Assembly (NCBI GenBank): GCA_006503475.1
Contig: RSEH01000081.1
Coordinates: 1-64,000, forward strand
Length of the DNA: 64,000 nt
Reading direction: 5' to 3'
Source: Stentor roeselii
Taxonomy: Eukaryota; Ciliophora; Heterotrichea; Heterotrichida; Stentoridae
Shown: piece by piece, positions 43,973 to 54,100 of the stretch
Layout: every line of letters starts with the position of its first letter
How positions within the stretch are numbered: position 1 is the stretch's first letter
Notes under the pieces: generated by a model
What the model saw: only the letters and a program-made list of their open reading frames with translations
The model's database searches: none
Told to the model about the DNA's origin: nothing
Position numbers and translations under genes: made by a program

Positions 43973-45075
43973 ACAGCTGAGTTGAAGTTCAAAATAATCC
44001 GCCCTTCATTTTCAAGTCGTCCAGCGACATAATTCGCTAAAATCGTCAGCTCGGCAGAGGGACTTTGAATATCACTGGTAAGTAACAAAAACATGATCAC
44101 CGGTAGTTCATCATCCATGGCTTGTATCTCCAGATGTCCCTTCCAATACTCAACAACGCAAGCTTTCATACAAGCCACTGCTGCAATAAGACAATTTATT
44201 TTCTCAATTGGAGTCTTTAACTTATTGAACCTCTTCAACACAACCTTTGCATCTTCATAAGGCTCTTCAACGCCAGTTAACAAGAAATTTGAAGAAACTT
44301 GCAAAGTTTTTAGTAGTTCAGTCGAGTTCATATTCGAAATTCTCATTTTTTTTTGAGAAAATTTTGAATCCACTCCAGAAGTGATCACTGAATAATGCTC
44401 TAATAATTTAGGGTAAAGTTTTGAGTAGACTTTTTTTTCGATTACACTTTTGCAATAAATCAGGGAAAAATTTGGAAATTTTTCATGAATTTCTGAAGCG
44501 ATTCTGTCGGTCTCAGAGTCTATCACGCGAAAACAAGAGTCAGTGATTTTTGATTTCATGGTCTCGACAAAGCCTTCGAGACTGCCCACGTATTTCAAGT
44601 TGCTGGTGGTGATAAGCTTCTCCAGTGACAGGTCATCAAGCGAGACTGGCCTGGAGCGGGTGGGGCAGTCAGGTCTTTCGACATAAGCGTTCAACTCGGA
44701 CTGAAAAGTTTTGCTGTAAAAGAAAAAGTTTGGAGTTGACAAGTTTTGCAATCTTGACTTGAAGTTTTCAATAATGTCTCTACAAAGAAGTTCATTTCCT
44801 GACAATGATCTCAGAATCACTAAAGTTGATGACTTGTCTGGAAGTATTTCAAATTTTAAAGAAGTGATTTCGGAAGAGTTGGAAGAAAGTGGAAGAATGC
44901 ATGCTATCACTGAACGAAATGATAAAGGCTCTTGGTATACCGCTGTTGATGATGTTGATGTCTTGGAAATTATCTGAAAATCGCACTCGGAAGCTGAGGC
45001 GCTGAACAGGTCTTGAAGGCTCTGGGAAGACATCCCTGTTACTTCTTTTTGGAAGTATTCGAAAGGGTTGTTCAT
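43942..45075 (-). CDS. VPS9-domain protein (putative Rab5-type GEF)
   Basis: 377 residues. The C-terminal 130 residues fit the VPS9 domain: a helical region beginning near TPIEKINCLIAAV, then DDELPVIMFLLLTSDI and SAELTILANYVAG, then the EGRIILNFNSAVSYL strand-helix that corresponds to GEExYxLTxLxSAVxFI. VPS9 domains exchange nucleotide on Rab5 family GTPases in early endosomal traffic. The N-terminal 250 residues are Ser-rich and then helical, with no known domain. The last eight residues and the stop are encoded inside the most diverged copy of a 57-bp tandem repeat. The start lies about 300 bp from the divergent mutase gene. Confidence 0.75.
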   Translation of the reverse strand: MNNPFEYFQKEVTGMSSQSLQDLFSASASECDFQIISKTSTSSTAVYQEPLSFRSVIACILPLSSNSSEITSLKFEILPDKSSTLVILRSLSGNELLCRDIIENFKSRLQNLSTPNFFFYSKTFQSELNAYVERPDCPTRSRPVSLDDLSLEKLITTSNLKYVGSLEGFVETMKSKITDSCFRVIDSETDRIASEIHEKFPNFSLIYCKSVIEKKVYSKLYPKLLEHYSVITSGVDSKFSQKKMRISNMNSTELLKTLQVSSNFLLTGVEEPYEDAKVVLKRFNKLKTPIEKINCLIAAVACMKACVVEYWKGHLEIQAMDDELPVIMFLLLTSDIQSPSAELTILANYVAGRLENEGRIILNFNSAVSYLSVNFNF

Positions 45076-45373
45076 TTATAATTCGCCGAAACTTATAAAT
45101 AGGGACTTTCTGTCAATTTCAAGGAATTTCTAATGGAAAGTCTTTAAAACTGTGAAAATTTTAAGTCTTTTATTCTACTTCAAGGTTTATTGAAGACTGC
45201 CTGCAAGGTTTTAACATGTAACTTTCATTATCAAGGCTTTATTGACTAATTGAACTAAAACACTTGGTATGTCAAATTCTTCTCTTTTAGATGTGAAACT
45301 TTAATCCACTACTTTAACCCAGCTAAAAATAAACCACTTTTTTACAAAGTCTGTTAATTAATGGTTATAAAGT

Positions 45374-47518
45374 ATGCTCAGAAAGGTCATTAGGTGCATT
45401 TCTAAATACGAACAATGGAACAAAGCTGCTGACAAAGAGCTCAAAGAAGAAAATGCTTGGAAGCGGCTTGTGTGGAAGACAAATGAAGGAATCGACATAA
45501 AACCAGTATATTTCTCTGAAGACAGCGTCTCGATTCCAGACATGCCAGGGGAGTTCCCTTATATTAGAGGTCCCTATACTACAATGTTCACAAACAAACC
45601 GTGGACGATTCGACAATATGCGGGTTTCAGCACAGTGGAAGAGTCGAATGCCTTCTACAAGGCTAACTTGAAAGCTGGCCAGCAAGGCCTGAGCGTTGCT
45701 TTCGACCTGGCAACTCATAGAGGATATGACTCTGACCATCCAAGAGTTGTGGGAGATGTCGGCATGGCAGGTGTTGCAATCGATTCAGTTGAAGACATGA
45801 AAATCCTTTTCAGCGATATTCCCCTCGGTGACATTTCCGTATCCATGACAATGAACGGAGCAGTATTACCAATCATGGCCTTTTACATAGTAGCAGCAGA
45901 AGAAACCGGTGTTCCAGCAAAGAAGTTAGCAGGTACAATCCAAAACGACATCTTAAAAGAGTTCATGGTCCGAAACACTTTTATCTACCCTCCGAAGCCA
46001 TCAATGAAGATAGTCTCAGACATAATCGAGTACACAGCAAAATACATGCCAAAGTTCAACTCAATATCAATCTCCGGCTATCACATGCAAGAAGCTGGAG
46101 CAGATGCCAAACTCGAACTGGCCTTCACCCTCGCCGATGGACTCGAGTACATCAGGACCGCTCAAAACGCAGGGCTTAGCGTCGATCAAATCGCTCCTCG
46201 CTTCTCGTTTTTCTTTGGAATTGGAATGAACTTTTATATGGAAGTTGCTAAACTCAGAGCAGCTCGTCTTTTATGGGCACAGTTGTTGAAAGAGAAATTT
46301 AATCCCAGTAACCCTAAGTCTATGACTCTTAGAACTCATTGTCAGACCTCAGGATGGAGCCTCACTGAACAGGACCCGCTGAATAATGTGGTGAGAACCA
46401 CGATCGAAGCCATGGCATCAGTACTCGGAGGGACGCAGTCCCTCCACACGAACTCCTACGACGAGGCCATCGGTTTACCAACTGAAACCAGTGCAAGAAT
46501 CGCAAGAAACACTCAGCTGATAATTCAAGAAGAGTCCCACATCTGCCGAGTGGTCGACCCCTGGGCTGGCAGTTGGTTCATGGAAAACTTGACCCAAAGC
46601 CTAGCCAACGACGCTTTAAAAATAATCAACGAAGTTGAAGCGCTTGGAGGAATGGCCAAAGCAATCGAAGAAGGAATGCCAAAAAGACGCATCCTTGAAT
46701 CCGCTGCCAGAAGACAAGCAAAAATCGACTCAGGAGAAGAAGTCATCGTCGGTGTCAACAAATACAAACTTGCCGTTCAAGACAAGATAGAAGTTCGCAA
46801 TATCGACAATTCAGTTGTCAGGCATAAACAAATCGAAAGAATCAACTCTATTAAAAAAGCTAGAAATGAAGAAGAAGTCGAAAAGTACCTCGATGAAATC
46901 AGACAAGCTGCTAAACTCGCAAAAGGAAACTTACTTGAACTTGCTGTTAAAGCTGCAAGGGCCAGAGCAACTTTAGGTGAAATTTCAAAAGCTTTAGAAG
47001 ATGTTTACGGCAGGTTCAATTTAACTGAAAATCTTATTTCTGGAGCTTATGGAGCGACTGTTACTAATGAATTGAAAAGGGTTCAAGAGAAAGTAGCACT
47101 ATTTGAGAAGAAAGAAGGAAGAAGACCTAGAATTTTAGTTGCCAAGATGGGACAAGACGGTCATGATCGAGGAGCTAATGTTGTAGCAAGTGGGTTCTCT
47201 GATATGGGATTCGATGTCGATATCGGACCATTATTCTCCACTCCTGAAGAAGTTGCGTTGCAGGCACTTGACTCTGATGTGCATATAGTAGGAGTTAGTT
47301 CTCTCGCTGCAGGGCATCTGACGTTAATGCCGCAACTAGTTGCGGCCTTGAAAGAAAAAGGTGTTAACAACGTTCTTATAGTGTGCGGAGGAGTCATTCC
47401 TCACCCGGACTACGACGCGCTTTACAAGGCTGGAGTCGACTTCATCTTCGGCCCAGGGACGCCACTGGTTCAATCAGCAGAGGAACTCGTTGACAAACTG
47501 CTTTCAGTCCGAAATTAG
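45374..47518 (+). CDS. MMUT: Methylmalonyl-CoA mutase, mitochondrial
   Basis: 714 residues, single-chain form, no intron. It uses adenosylcobalamin to convert (R)-methylmalonyl-CoA to succinyl-CoA, the last step of propionate breakdown. A short basic N terminus ([12 protein letters not shown]) fits mitochondrial import. The TIM-barrel substrate domain contains [31 protein letters not shown] and [14 protein letters not shown]. The cobalamin domain near residue 595 has [20 protein letters not shown] with the base-off His ligand (DxHxxG). Codon use is GC-richer than in the giant receptor genes. The TAG stop is 19 bp before the ATG of the next gene on the same strand. Confidence 0.97.
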   Translation: MLRKVIRCISKYEQWNKAADKELKEENAWKRLVWKTNEGIDIKPVYFSEDSVSIPDMPGEFPYIRGPYTTMFTNKPWTIRQYAGFSTVEESNAFYKANLKAGQQGLSVAFDLATHRGYDSDHPRVVGDVGMAGVAIDSVEDMKILFSDIPLGDISVSMTMNGAVLPIMAFYIVAAEETGVPAKKLAGTIQNDILKEFMVRNTFIYPPKPSMKIVSDIIEYTAKYMPKFNSISISGYHMQEAGADAKLELAFTLADGLEYIRTAQNAGLSVDQIAPRFSFFFGIGMNFYMEVAKLRAARLLWAQLLKEKFNPSNPKSMTLRTHCQTSGWSLTEQDPLNNVVRTTIEAMASVLGGTQSLHTNSYDEAIGLPTETSARIARNTQLIIQEESHICRVVDPWAGSWFMENLTQSLANDALKIINEVEALGGMAKAIEEGMPKRRILESAARRQAKIDSGEEVIVGVNKYKLAVQDKIEVRNIDNSVVRHKQIERINSIKKARNEEEVEKYLDEIRQAAKLAKGNLLELAVKAARARATLGEISKALEDVYGRFNLTENLISGAYGATVTNELKRVQEKVALFEKKEGRRPRILVAKMGQDGHDRGANVVASGFSDMGFDVDIGPLFSTPEEVALQALDSDVHIVGVSSLAAGHLTLMPQLVAALKEKGVNNVLIVCGGVIPHPDYDALYKAGVDFIFGPGTPLVQSAEELVDKLLSVRN

Positions 47519-47537
47519 TTAATTATTGAAATAAATC

Positions 47538-48302
47538 ATGATTTCAAACAATATGACTCAAAGTCTCGCAAGGACCTCCTCCAACTCTTCCTTCCAAACA
47601 GATCAGAAACACAGCGACCCTCATCTTCGAACTCAATCAACTCTTGACCAATCCTCAGAAAACCTTTCCTCAATCATGAACTACGGCAAAAAATGTTACA
47701 TCTGTGAGAAAAATTTCATGTTTCGCAAGAGAAATCTCTGCAAATCTTGCAATAATTACGTCTGTTCTGAACACTTTAGTAAAAAAATTAAAGAAGAAAA
47801 CGTTTGTGACTTTTGTGAAAGGAAAGAAAATAAACGACTAGTGAAGGTAGAAATCGAGAAAGAAATACAACTGCTTGCTTTTGAACTGGATAAAACGAAA
47901 GAAGTTTCGAATAGGATTCATCGGGAGTACTGTCAAAAAGTGTCTGAGTTTCATGGACTTGAAATGGAAATGGAGAAAGTTAGAGATTTAGCTGATAGCA
48001 GGAAAGGACTCATGATGGCTCGAATTACAAATCAAAGATTAAGGACTCAGAAAAATTCTCAACTCATGGAAACTAGTAAAAAAATTATTGAAGAGGTCGG
48101 GATTAGTGAAAGTGAGATGAATGGAAAATATGAAGCTGTTCAAAAAGAACTGTTAGTTGTAAGTACTGAACTTTTGAATTGCAAGGATAAACGTAGTGAA
48201 CTTAATAGAGAACTTGCCAGGAAATTGAAAAGTGATACTAAGACTAAAAGTTTAGTCATTTCTAAACTCTGCCAATCTTGTCAAGAGAAATTAAACGATT
48301 AG
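47538..48302 (+). CDS. FYVE-like zinc-finger protein with coiled coil
   Basis: 254 residues. The N terminus is disordered and Ser/Gln-rich. A zinc-binding cluster near residues 54-96 reads CYICEKNFMFRKRNLCKSC, then CSEHF and CDFC. The eight potential ligands and the basic RKRNLCKSC core resemble FYVE fingers (R(R/K)HHCRxCG) but the WxxD and HH parts are missing, so phosphoinositide binding is uncertain. The rest is coiled coil with a final CQSC pair. The start follows the mutase stop by 19 bp, and the MUL1-like gene follows on the same strand after 48 bp. Confidence 0.7.
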   Translation: MISNNMTQSLARTSSNSSFQTDQKHSDPHLRTQSTLDQSSENLSSIMNYGKKCYICEKNFMFRKRNLCKSCNNYVCSEHFSKKIKEENVCDFCERKENKRLVKVEIEKEIQLLAFELDKTKEVSNRIHREYCQKVSEFHGLEMEMEKVRDLADSRKGLMMARITNQRLRTQKNSQLMETSKKIIEEVGISESEMNGKYEAVQKELLVVSTELLNCKDKRSELNRELARKLKSDTKTKSLVISKLCQSCQEKLND

Positions 48303-48350
48303 AATTAATGTGAATTAGAGAATGATTATTTTCTGGATTAATAAATGTAA

Positions 48351-49241
48351 ATGAATTCAAAGAAACTTGAGATTCAGATTTATGAAGGAATGGCAGGTGC
48401 AAGCCTAGTGTTCTTAATAGCGACTTGTGTTCGTTCTTTTATGAGTCTTAAGAAATACCTTGACTTCAAAAACGAAAAACCTTTGGATGTCTCTTCAATT
48501 CGATCAAATCTAAACAAGCCGATTCAAATTGAAGCAAAAATCCATTCAGCCAGTGAAGAGGTCTTCCAACTGAAGAACTCATATCAATTCGCTTATCTTG
48601 ACTTTCGAAACAGCGAGCAATCAATATCAGTAAATTTTAAACAGTTCGAAAGATTCCACATCGACTCTGAAAATTCCATCGAAATCGTTCCAGTCCTTAA
48701 TACAATCTGGACAACGACCCATTACTACACACCCTCAAATCCTCCTCTTCTAACACGAATTTTCTATTTCTTGACGATTCCAATTCACTTCCTACGATAT
48801 TTTTTAGGGATTCGCTTAAAGAATGGAGAATATTCAGCAACTTCTAATTTAAAGCCAGGTGACTCGATTTTCATCTGTGGAGTAGGAAAATTGATAGGAA
48901 AGAAAGTAGAAGTGACTGCAGATATGATAAGCGTAAGTAAAGAATCAATAACCCAAGGCCTATTCAGCACATTAAACAAAAACTTTCTATTTCTTTTACT
49001 TCCAGCAGGTATTTTGCTTTACTCTTACATAAAAATCCGAAAACTTCTCAACATTTCCACAACACCTAAAAAAGTCCTTGCAGTAAACGACTTGCTTTGT
49101 GTATCTTGCAAGTCAAAACCAGCATCACTATTAATAGATCCTTGTAACCATCTCTGTCTCTGCCAGTCCTGCAGTGAAAAAGCAAGTCACTGCCCAATAT
49201 GTGATTCCTTCAAGATCGGAGTATATCGAGTTTACCAATAA
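48351..49241 (+). CDS. MUL1-like membrane-anchored RING E3 ligase
   Basis: 296 residues with the architecture of MUL1/MAPL: a first membrane segment near residues 15-31, a middle domain like BAM/GIDE (about 40-210), a second membrane segment near 218-235, and a C-terminal C3HC4 RING (CVSC, CNHLCLCQSC, CPIC). MUL1 proteins sit in the mitochondrial or peroxisomal membrane and act in organelle quality control; the location here is inferred from architecture. The stop TAA at 49239-49241 touches the stop of the minus-strand CX9C gene with no base between them. Confidence 0.8.
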   Translation: MNSKKLEIQIYEGMAGASLVFLIATCVRSFMSLKKYLDFKNEKPLDVSSIRSNLNKPIQIEAKIHSASEEVFQLKNSYQFAYLDFRNSEQSISVNFKQFERFHIDSENSIEIVPVLNTIWTTTHYYTPSNPPLLTRIFYFLTIPIHFLRYFLGIRLKNGEYSATSNLKPGDSIFICGVGKLIGKKVEVTADMISVSKESITQGLFSTLNKNFLFLLLPAGILLYSYIKIRKLLNISTTPKKVLAVNDLLCVSCKSKPASLLIDPCNHLCLCQSCSEKASHCPICDSFKIGVYRVYQ

Positions 49242-49517
49242 TTAATAGGATTTACTTGCTGAAATAGAATAAGAACTTTGCACGTATTGCACAAGTCTAA
49301 AGCATTTTTCTAGTTCTTCTTTCAAATTGTCACATCCGATGGCATTCTCGTAAAGACGCTCTTTCTGCTTGCAAGATAAAAACTTTCGCTTCAATGGACG
49401 GCAGCCGAGTCTTCGAAGTTTCTGGTTGACGTCGAAGTTGTCTTCTTCAGTGGCTTTCCACCAAGGGACTTCTTCTTGTGCAAGGATCCTGAATAGTGAT
49501 TACTTTTCTTTATCCAT
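49242..49517 (-). CDS. Small twin CX9C (CHCH-type) protein
   Basis: 86 residues, found only when a 15-nt phase-2 intron at 49489-49503 (GTAATCACTATTCAG, A at position 10) is removed after the first four codons. Without it the ATG frame stops after five codons. The mature frame contains CRPLKRKFLSC and CDNLKEELEKC, two CX9C motifs separated by 12 residues, the signature of helical-hairpin proteins imported into the mitochondrial intermembrane space by Mia40. Family members include cytochrome oxidase assembly factors; which one this is cannot be said. The gene is convergent and directly abutting with the MUL1-like gene. Confidence 0.8.
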
Positions 49518-49570
49518 GTCTTTATATCCAGTTAACCGAGGATTATTAACTTGAAGTAATAAAGCTATTC

Positions 49571-49744
49571 ATGGAATGCAACAGAATTCGCAAGCGGAGG
49601 TCAAAAACACTCTCAGGGCACTTCTCCACCATCAAAACAAATGGAAAACCTGATCAAGGCAAAAAACTCAATCAAGTCTTCAATTGCCTTACTTCAGCAA
49701 AGCGTCACTTCTTTAATTCCCCAGAAATGACTTTAATTCACTAA
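49571..49744 (+). CDS. Small hypothetical protein (57 residues)
   Basis: An ATG-to-TAA frame of 57 codons beginning MECNRIRKRRSKTLSGHF. It is basic, has less AT-rich codons than the spacers, and occupies the gap between the CX9C gene (start 53 bp away, divergent) and the aminotransferase gene (7 bp between stops, convergent). The tight fit in this compact block favours a real gene. No domain is visible and the length makes the call uncertain. Confidence 0.45.
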   Translation: MECNRIRKRRSKTLSGHFSTIKTNGKPDQGKKLNQVFNCLTSAKRHFFNSPEMTLIH

Positions 49745-49751
49745 GCTAAAG

Positions 49752-50984
49752 TTATAATTTAGGACCTTGGTTTAATATCTCTGCGGCTTTCAGACAAATT
49801 TCTCTTATGTCTTTTTCAGGAATGTCTTTATGTAGCGGGAAATAAAGCAAGTTCGAAAACATTTTATTAGTTTCTTGAGGGAACTTGTAAGAACTTCCTA
49901 CTGGGGGGTCGATTTTGTTGAGTTGACTGATTCCTTTATAAGCGTCGATGCCTGCCTTGTTAAGACTGACGTAGGCTTGACTGGCATCATTCACAACAAC
50001 AGGATAAAGCCAGAAGACTTTTCTTTTCGTTTTGAATCCAGGGACAAAGACTTTATTTTCAGTCAAGATCTGTGTCGCCAGATGCATTTTTTCCATAGAA
50101 GCGAGAAGTTCAGTTTCATTTAGGTTTACCAGCCTCCAGTAAAGGAAAGAAAGTAGTCCAGGACATGGCTGAAACCTGTAAATTTCAAGTCCTGTTGATG
50201 GCGGAAAGCCTCTCATCAACTTAACCACATTTTTTTTATAGTCAAAGTTCACCGCCACGAAAAGTCTTCTAAAAATCTTATTCGCACTTTTTGAATTCAA
50301 CAATATAATCCCTATAGAATATCTTAAAATTTTCTTCAAATAAACAGAACTCGATTGAACAGGGTACCTTGCATGAATAGCTTTCATCCTTGCAAGAACA
50401 ACAGGATTTCTAACAATAATAACACCTCCACCGAAAGCTGTTGCTGTTTTAATAGGTCCAAAGCTGAGAACAGTCGCATCTGCATTTGAATAAACTTTAT
50501 TTCCTGAGTAGCATTCGGCGGAGTCTTCGAAGACTGGAAGGTTATGCTTTTTGGCCAGGGTGTTAATTTCAGTTAAATCAAAGGTAACGCCGTAAAGCAT
50601 TGAAATAACGATAAGGCGAGTTCGGCTTGTGATCGCTTCAGACACCCGCGAAACTGGCGTGATCAGAGTGCTTGTTTCTATGTCCACTGGCACGGGGATT
50701 AGACAGTGTTTTCGCAAGATTCTCGTCATTTCTGGAATGTTTATACTTGATATTATCACTTCAGAACCCATCGGTAGGTCCAAGGCTTGCAGGTATAAAT
50801 CGAATGCGGTTCTTATGCACATTGTTACTATCACGTTGTCGGAATCGGAAAACAAACGGGATATCTTCTCGTGCAGGTGGTGGCTGTCGTCTGATGGACG
50901 CATCGCGTGGCTTAGGCCTTTGAACCATTGGGGCCACGAGCAGTCTATGTTTAAACATGCGTAAGGGTATATTCGGTTTAGCAT
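49752..50984 (-). CDS. DegT/DnrJ/EryC1/StrS-family PLP-dependent sugar aminotransferase-like protein
   Basis: 410 residues. The fold-type I pattern of the family is visible: an N-terminal segment with TMCIRTAFDLYLQAL where GTxALxLAL lies, the cofactor Asp in EDSAECYSG, and the Schiff-base Lys in SFGPIKTATAFGGG (SxxxxKxxxxGEGG in bacteria). A C-terminal substrate lobe follows. Bacterial members put amino groups on nucleotide-linked keto-sugars for surface glycans and antibiotics. The family is mostly bacterial, so transfer into the ciliate lineage is possible, but the gene has local codon use and fits the local spacing. The substrate is unknown. Confidence 0.8.
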   Translation of the reverse strand: MLNRIYPYACLNIDCSWPQWFKGLSHAMRPSDDSHHLHEKISRLFSDSDNVIVTMCIRTAFDLYLQALDLPMGSEVIISSINIPEMTRILRKHCLIPVPVDIETSTLITPVSRVSEAITSRTRLIVISMLYGVTFDLTEINTLAKKHNLPVFEDSAECYSGNKVYSNADATVLSFGPIKTATAFGGGVIIVRNPVVLARMKAIHARYPVQSSSVYLKKILRYSIGIILLNSKSANKIFRRLFVAVNFDYKKNVVKLMRGFPPSTGLEIYRFQPCPGLLSFLYWRLVNLNETELLASMEKMHLATQILTENKVFVPGFKTKRKVFWLYPVVVNDASQAYVSLNKAGIDAYKGISQLNKIDPPVGSSYKFPQETNKMFSNLLYFPLHKDIPEKDIREICLKAAEILNQGPKL

Positions 50985-51152
50985 TTTTTAACTATAAGAA
51001 ACACAAGATTTTTATTGTGATTAAGGTGTTAGGGTGTTAGTGAAATGTTTAGGATTAAGGATTTTTTAAAAAAATTGACGAGTTTTTTGAAGGATTAGTT
51101 GATTAGGAAGAATTTATTCATAATTTTAACTAACTCTTAATAATACCTGGAA

Positions 51153-54100
51153 CTAAGACAAACCGATACGTTCACCAATTTTAGCCAACATATTGTTATT
51201 GACTTCAAAATTAGCATTCATCTCTTGTTTGATCTTTTCTTGTTCCTGAATCATGTACTTGACAGTTCCTTCAATATGGGCAATATTAACTCCTTCCATT
51301 CTTGAATTGACAACTTCCAGTTTTCTATGCATTTTATCAAGTTTTCCCTTGATATACTTGCATTTTTCCAGCATTTTATCAGGGATTTCATCATCTTCAG
51401 TAAAGTTACAGATATGCAAGTGATGTTTAACATTCATATTCTTTTTCCAAAACATCACTTTTTCGATTTCAATGATCATTTTAGTGAGTTCCCTCAAGTT
51501 CGCCGTATAATTATCAGCACTTACACGAGCAGCGGTATCAGACAAGATAGAAATCAACAAGTTGAGCATGATCATGGGGTTCATCATGGTAGCCAAGAAG
51601 AAGACGACCCAATCAAAGACGACTGTGTAGTCCGTGTTGAAGTCTCCCAAGTCAAGTCGATAAGAAGTCATCAAATAAATGAAAAACTCAGTTTCCGGGT
51701 TCCTCAAATAAAAAATAAAAGAAAAACCGACAGTGGAATACGCGAGGATAGTGAAAAAGACCCGCATGTCAAGGATGACCATTCCGAGTAGCCTGACCAT
51801 ATACCTGGTGCCAGTGAACATTCTGAAATAAGAGATTCCTCGAAGCCATGAAAAGACAATCACGGCTAATAAACAGTCATACCCGCAGCCTTCTTCATAC
51901 ATGTAAAAATTGAAAGTATAAAAGAAAAAGCTTGAAGTCCTCAACACATCGATAACATTCCACACATCCCAAAAGTAGTTCCTTAAATCAGTGAAGAGCT
52001 GAAGAAGTTCAATTGAAAAGAGCACCAAGTGCATGAAAAGAACTAACAAGAAGAAAGTCCTGTCTTGCATGAAGTTGACTGTATAAATCGATAGAAAGAA
52101 CATGTAAATAATGTATAAACATCCTTGAGTGTTGACCACTGGAGTTATCTGGTCCCATTTGCAGGTCAGGAACTCTTTCACTATCCGGGTGTTGTAGACT
52201 TTGTCATCTCCATAGTCAAGCAATGACTGCAAAAATTCTAAACTTGAAGCGGTTCCCATTTCTAAGTCCAACAAGCAAAGTGACTGATGAAAGACAACAG
52301 GTCTTCCAGTAGATGAAAAAAACTCTTTTCCTACGATTTCTTCAGGGATTATCACAAGGTGCTCAGAAGGGTGAAGGACAGGCAGTTCTGTTTCATGTAA
52401 ACAAAAGGCAGGCAAATGTTCGCCTTCGGCCTGATAAAGAATCAAGTCGTAAACCTTTGAAATGTCGGGGTACTCGATTTTGTTTAAAGCTGTCAAACAT
52501 CTTTCAATACTTGCAAAAGCTCTGATGTTGCCTCGGGTTAATTCCCCTTTCATGAACTTAAGACACACGTCGATGATATTTTTGTATTCCAAGTCAATTG
52601 CAAGACTTAAAGGGTTTTCCCAGTTGATTGTAGAGAAATACCCTGCTTTGTTAGAGTCAATGTTAAGAGCTTCATTTAAATTTTCAATGCGATTGCTGAA
52701 GGACAACACATGTGACACGCCAATCATGTAAGGCACTGCAACCCAATTGTTATACTCTTGAGAATACTCAGCCCTTGAGTCCTTTTCCTGACTTTCAATG
52801 ATGAAGTTCATGTATTTATGCCTGGAGCCGATGTTTTTCCCTACAATTCGCAGAGAAGTTGAATTTAAAGGGTTTTCTTCTACGAAGACTGTCGCGCCTT
52901 CAGCCACTGCTAAGAACCGCTCATCTCTTGAGACTGCTAAGAAGTGAGCAGGTTCCATCGTGTCAGTTTGGAACATAATTGAAAGATTATCCATTTGCCA
53001 GTAGTTTACTCTGTTCTCCTGAAGAGCGACGAGGTATCTATTGTCATTAGATACATAAAGGCCTACTATTCTTCCAGCGTCACTTTCCCTTATCTCCATT
53101 CGGTAGATAAGCACTCCGTCTAAGTTCCACACGATTATCGCCTCATCTGACGCAGAGATAACGAAACTTTCAGGACTCACAATCATTGCACTTATCGGGT
53201 TTAAATGTCCTCGAAAGACACTTAAACGTTCACCATTCTCTAAAGTCCACTTTGTTATTTCATTGTCTAAAGATGCTGAAAGTAAAAACTTGTCCTCTTG
53301 AACAAAGGCTAAAGCAGTGACATGAGCTCGATGACTTTTAAGGATAAATTTTCGTTCCATCACATCAGCGTCGTAAACAATGACTCTGTTAAGAGAGTCA
53401 CTGACTGCCAGGGTGTAATTATCAGAAGAAAATTCTAAAGTAAGACCTGTGCTTGTGAATTCAAACTCGTCAACTACTCCAGTTTTGAAGTCCCATCGAT
53501 AAATGCAAGGTTTGCTGGAAGTGATCATGACGTATTCTCCATCACTGGGAATAGCAGCGTTTGTTAAGTTTCCGTCTAAAGTGATACTTTCTTGCATTAG
53601 ATCATTGCGAAAGTCCCAAAGTACTGCCTGGCCATCAGAGCCGATACTGAGTAGTTCGAAGCAGTTGGGTAAGAAGATGAGTTTGTTGACAGCATGAAGA
53701 TGTTTTCGGTATCGAGCGTTTTTATGAAGATGAGGAATTTCCCAGACCAGCACCGAGTTCCTAGACTGTGAAAAGTAAACTTTTTTACCATCTCTTGAAG
53801 ACTTGAAGCAGATCACTTTGTTATCATAAAGGTTCAGCGAGTAAGGAAGACTTTCTACTTTCATATCCCAGATAGAAACATTGTTATCAAAAGAAGAAGT
53901 CACTAAATACCTGTTGTCGTTAACGAAAGCTATTCCTGATATCAGGTCTGTATGCTTGTTAAACTCGTATTTCAATGATAATGCACTGTCCAGGTTCCAC
54001 ACTCGCACTGAGTTGTCATCAAAGCCTCCTGCCAGGTATTTTCTCTTGATTCCAAAAGTAAGGATTATCGGGCGACTTGAGTATTGTTCCGTGCTTTGAA

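Noticed and set aside
49369-49554. Plus-strand 61-residue frame
   Set aside because: It is antisense to the twin CX9C gene, which has a recognisable motif and a proper intron.
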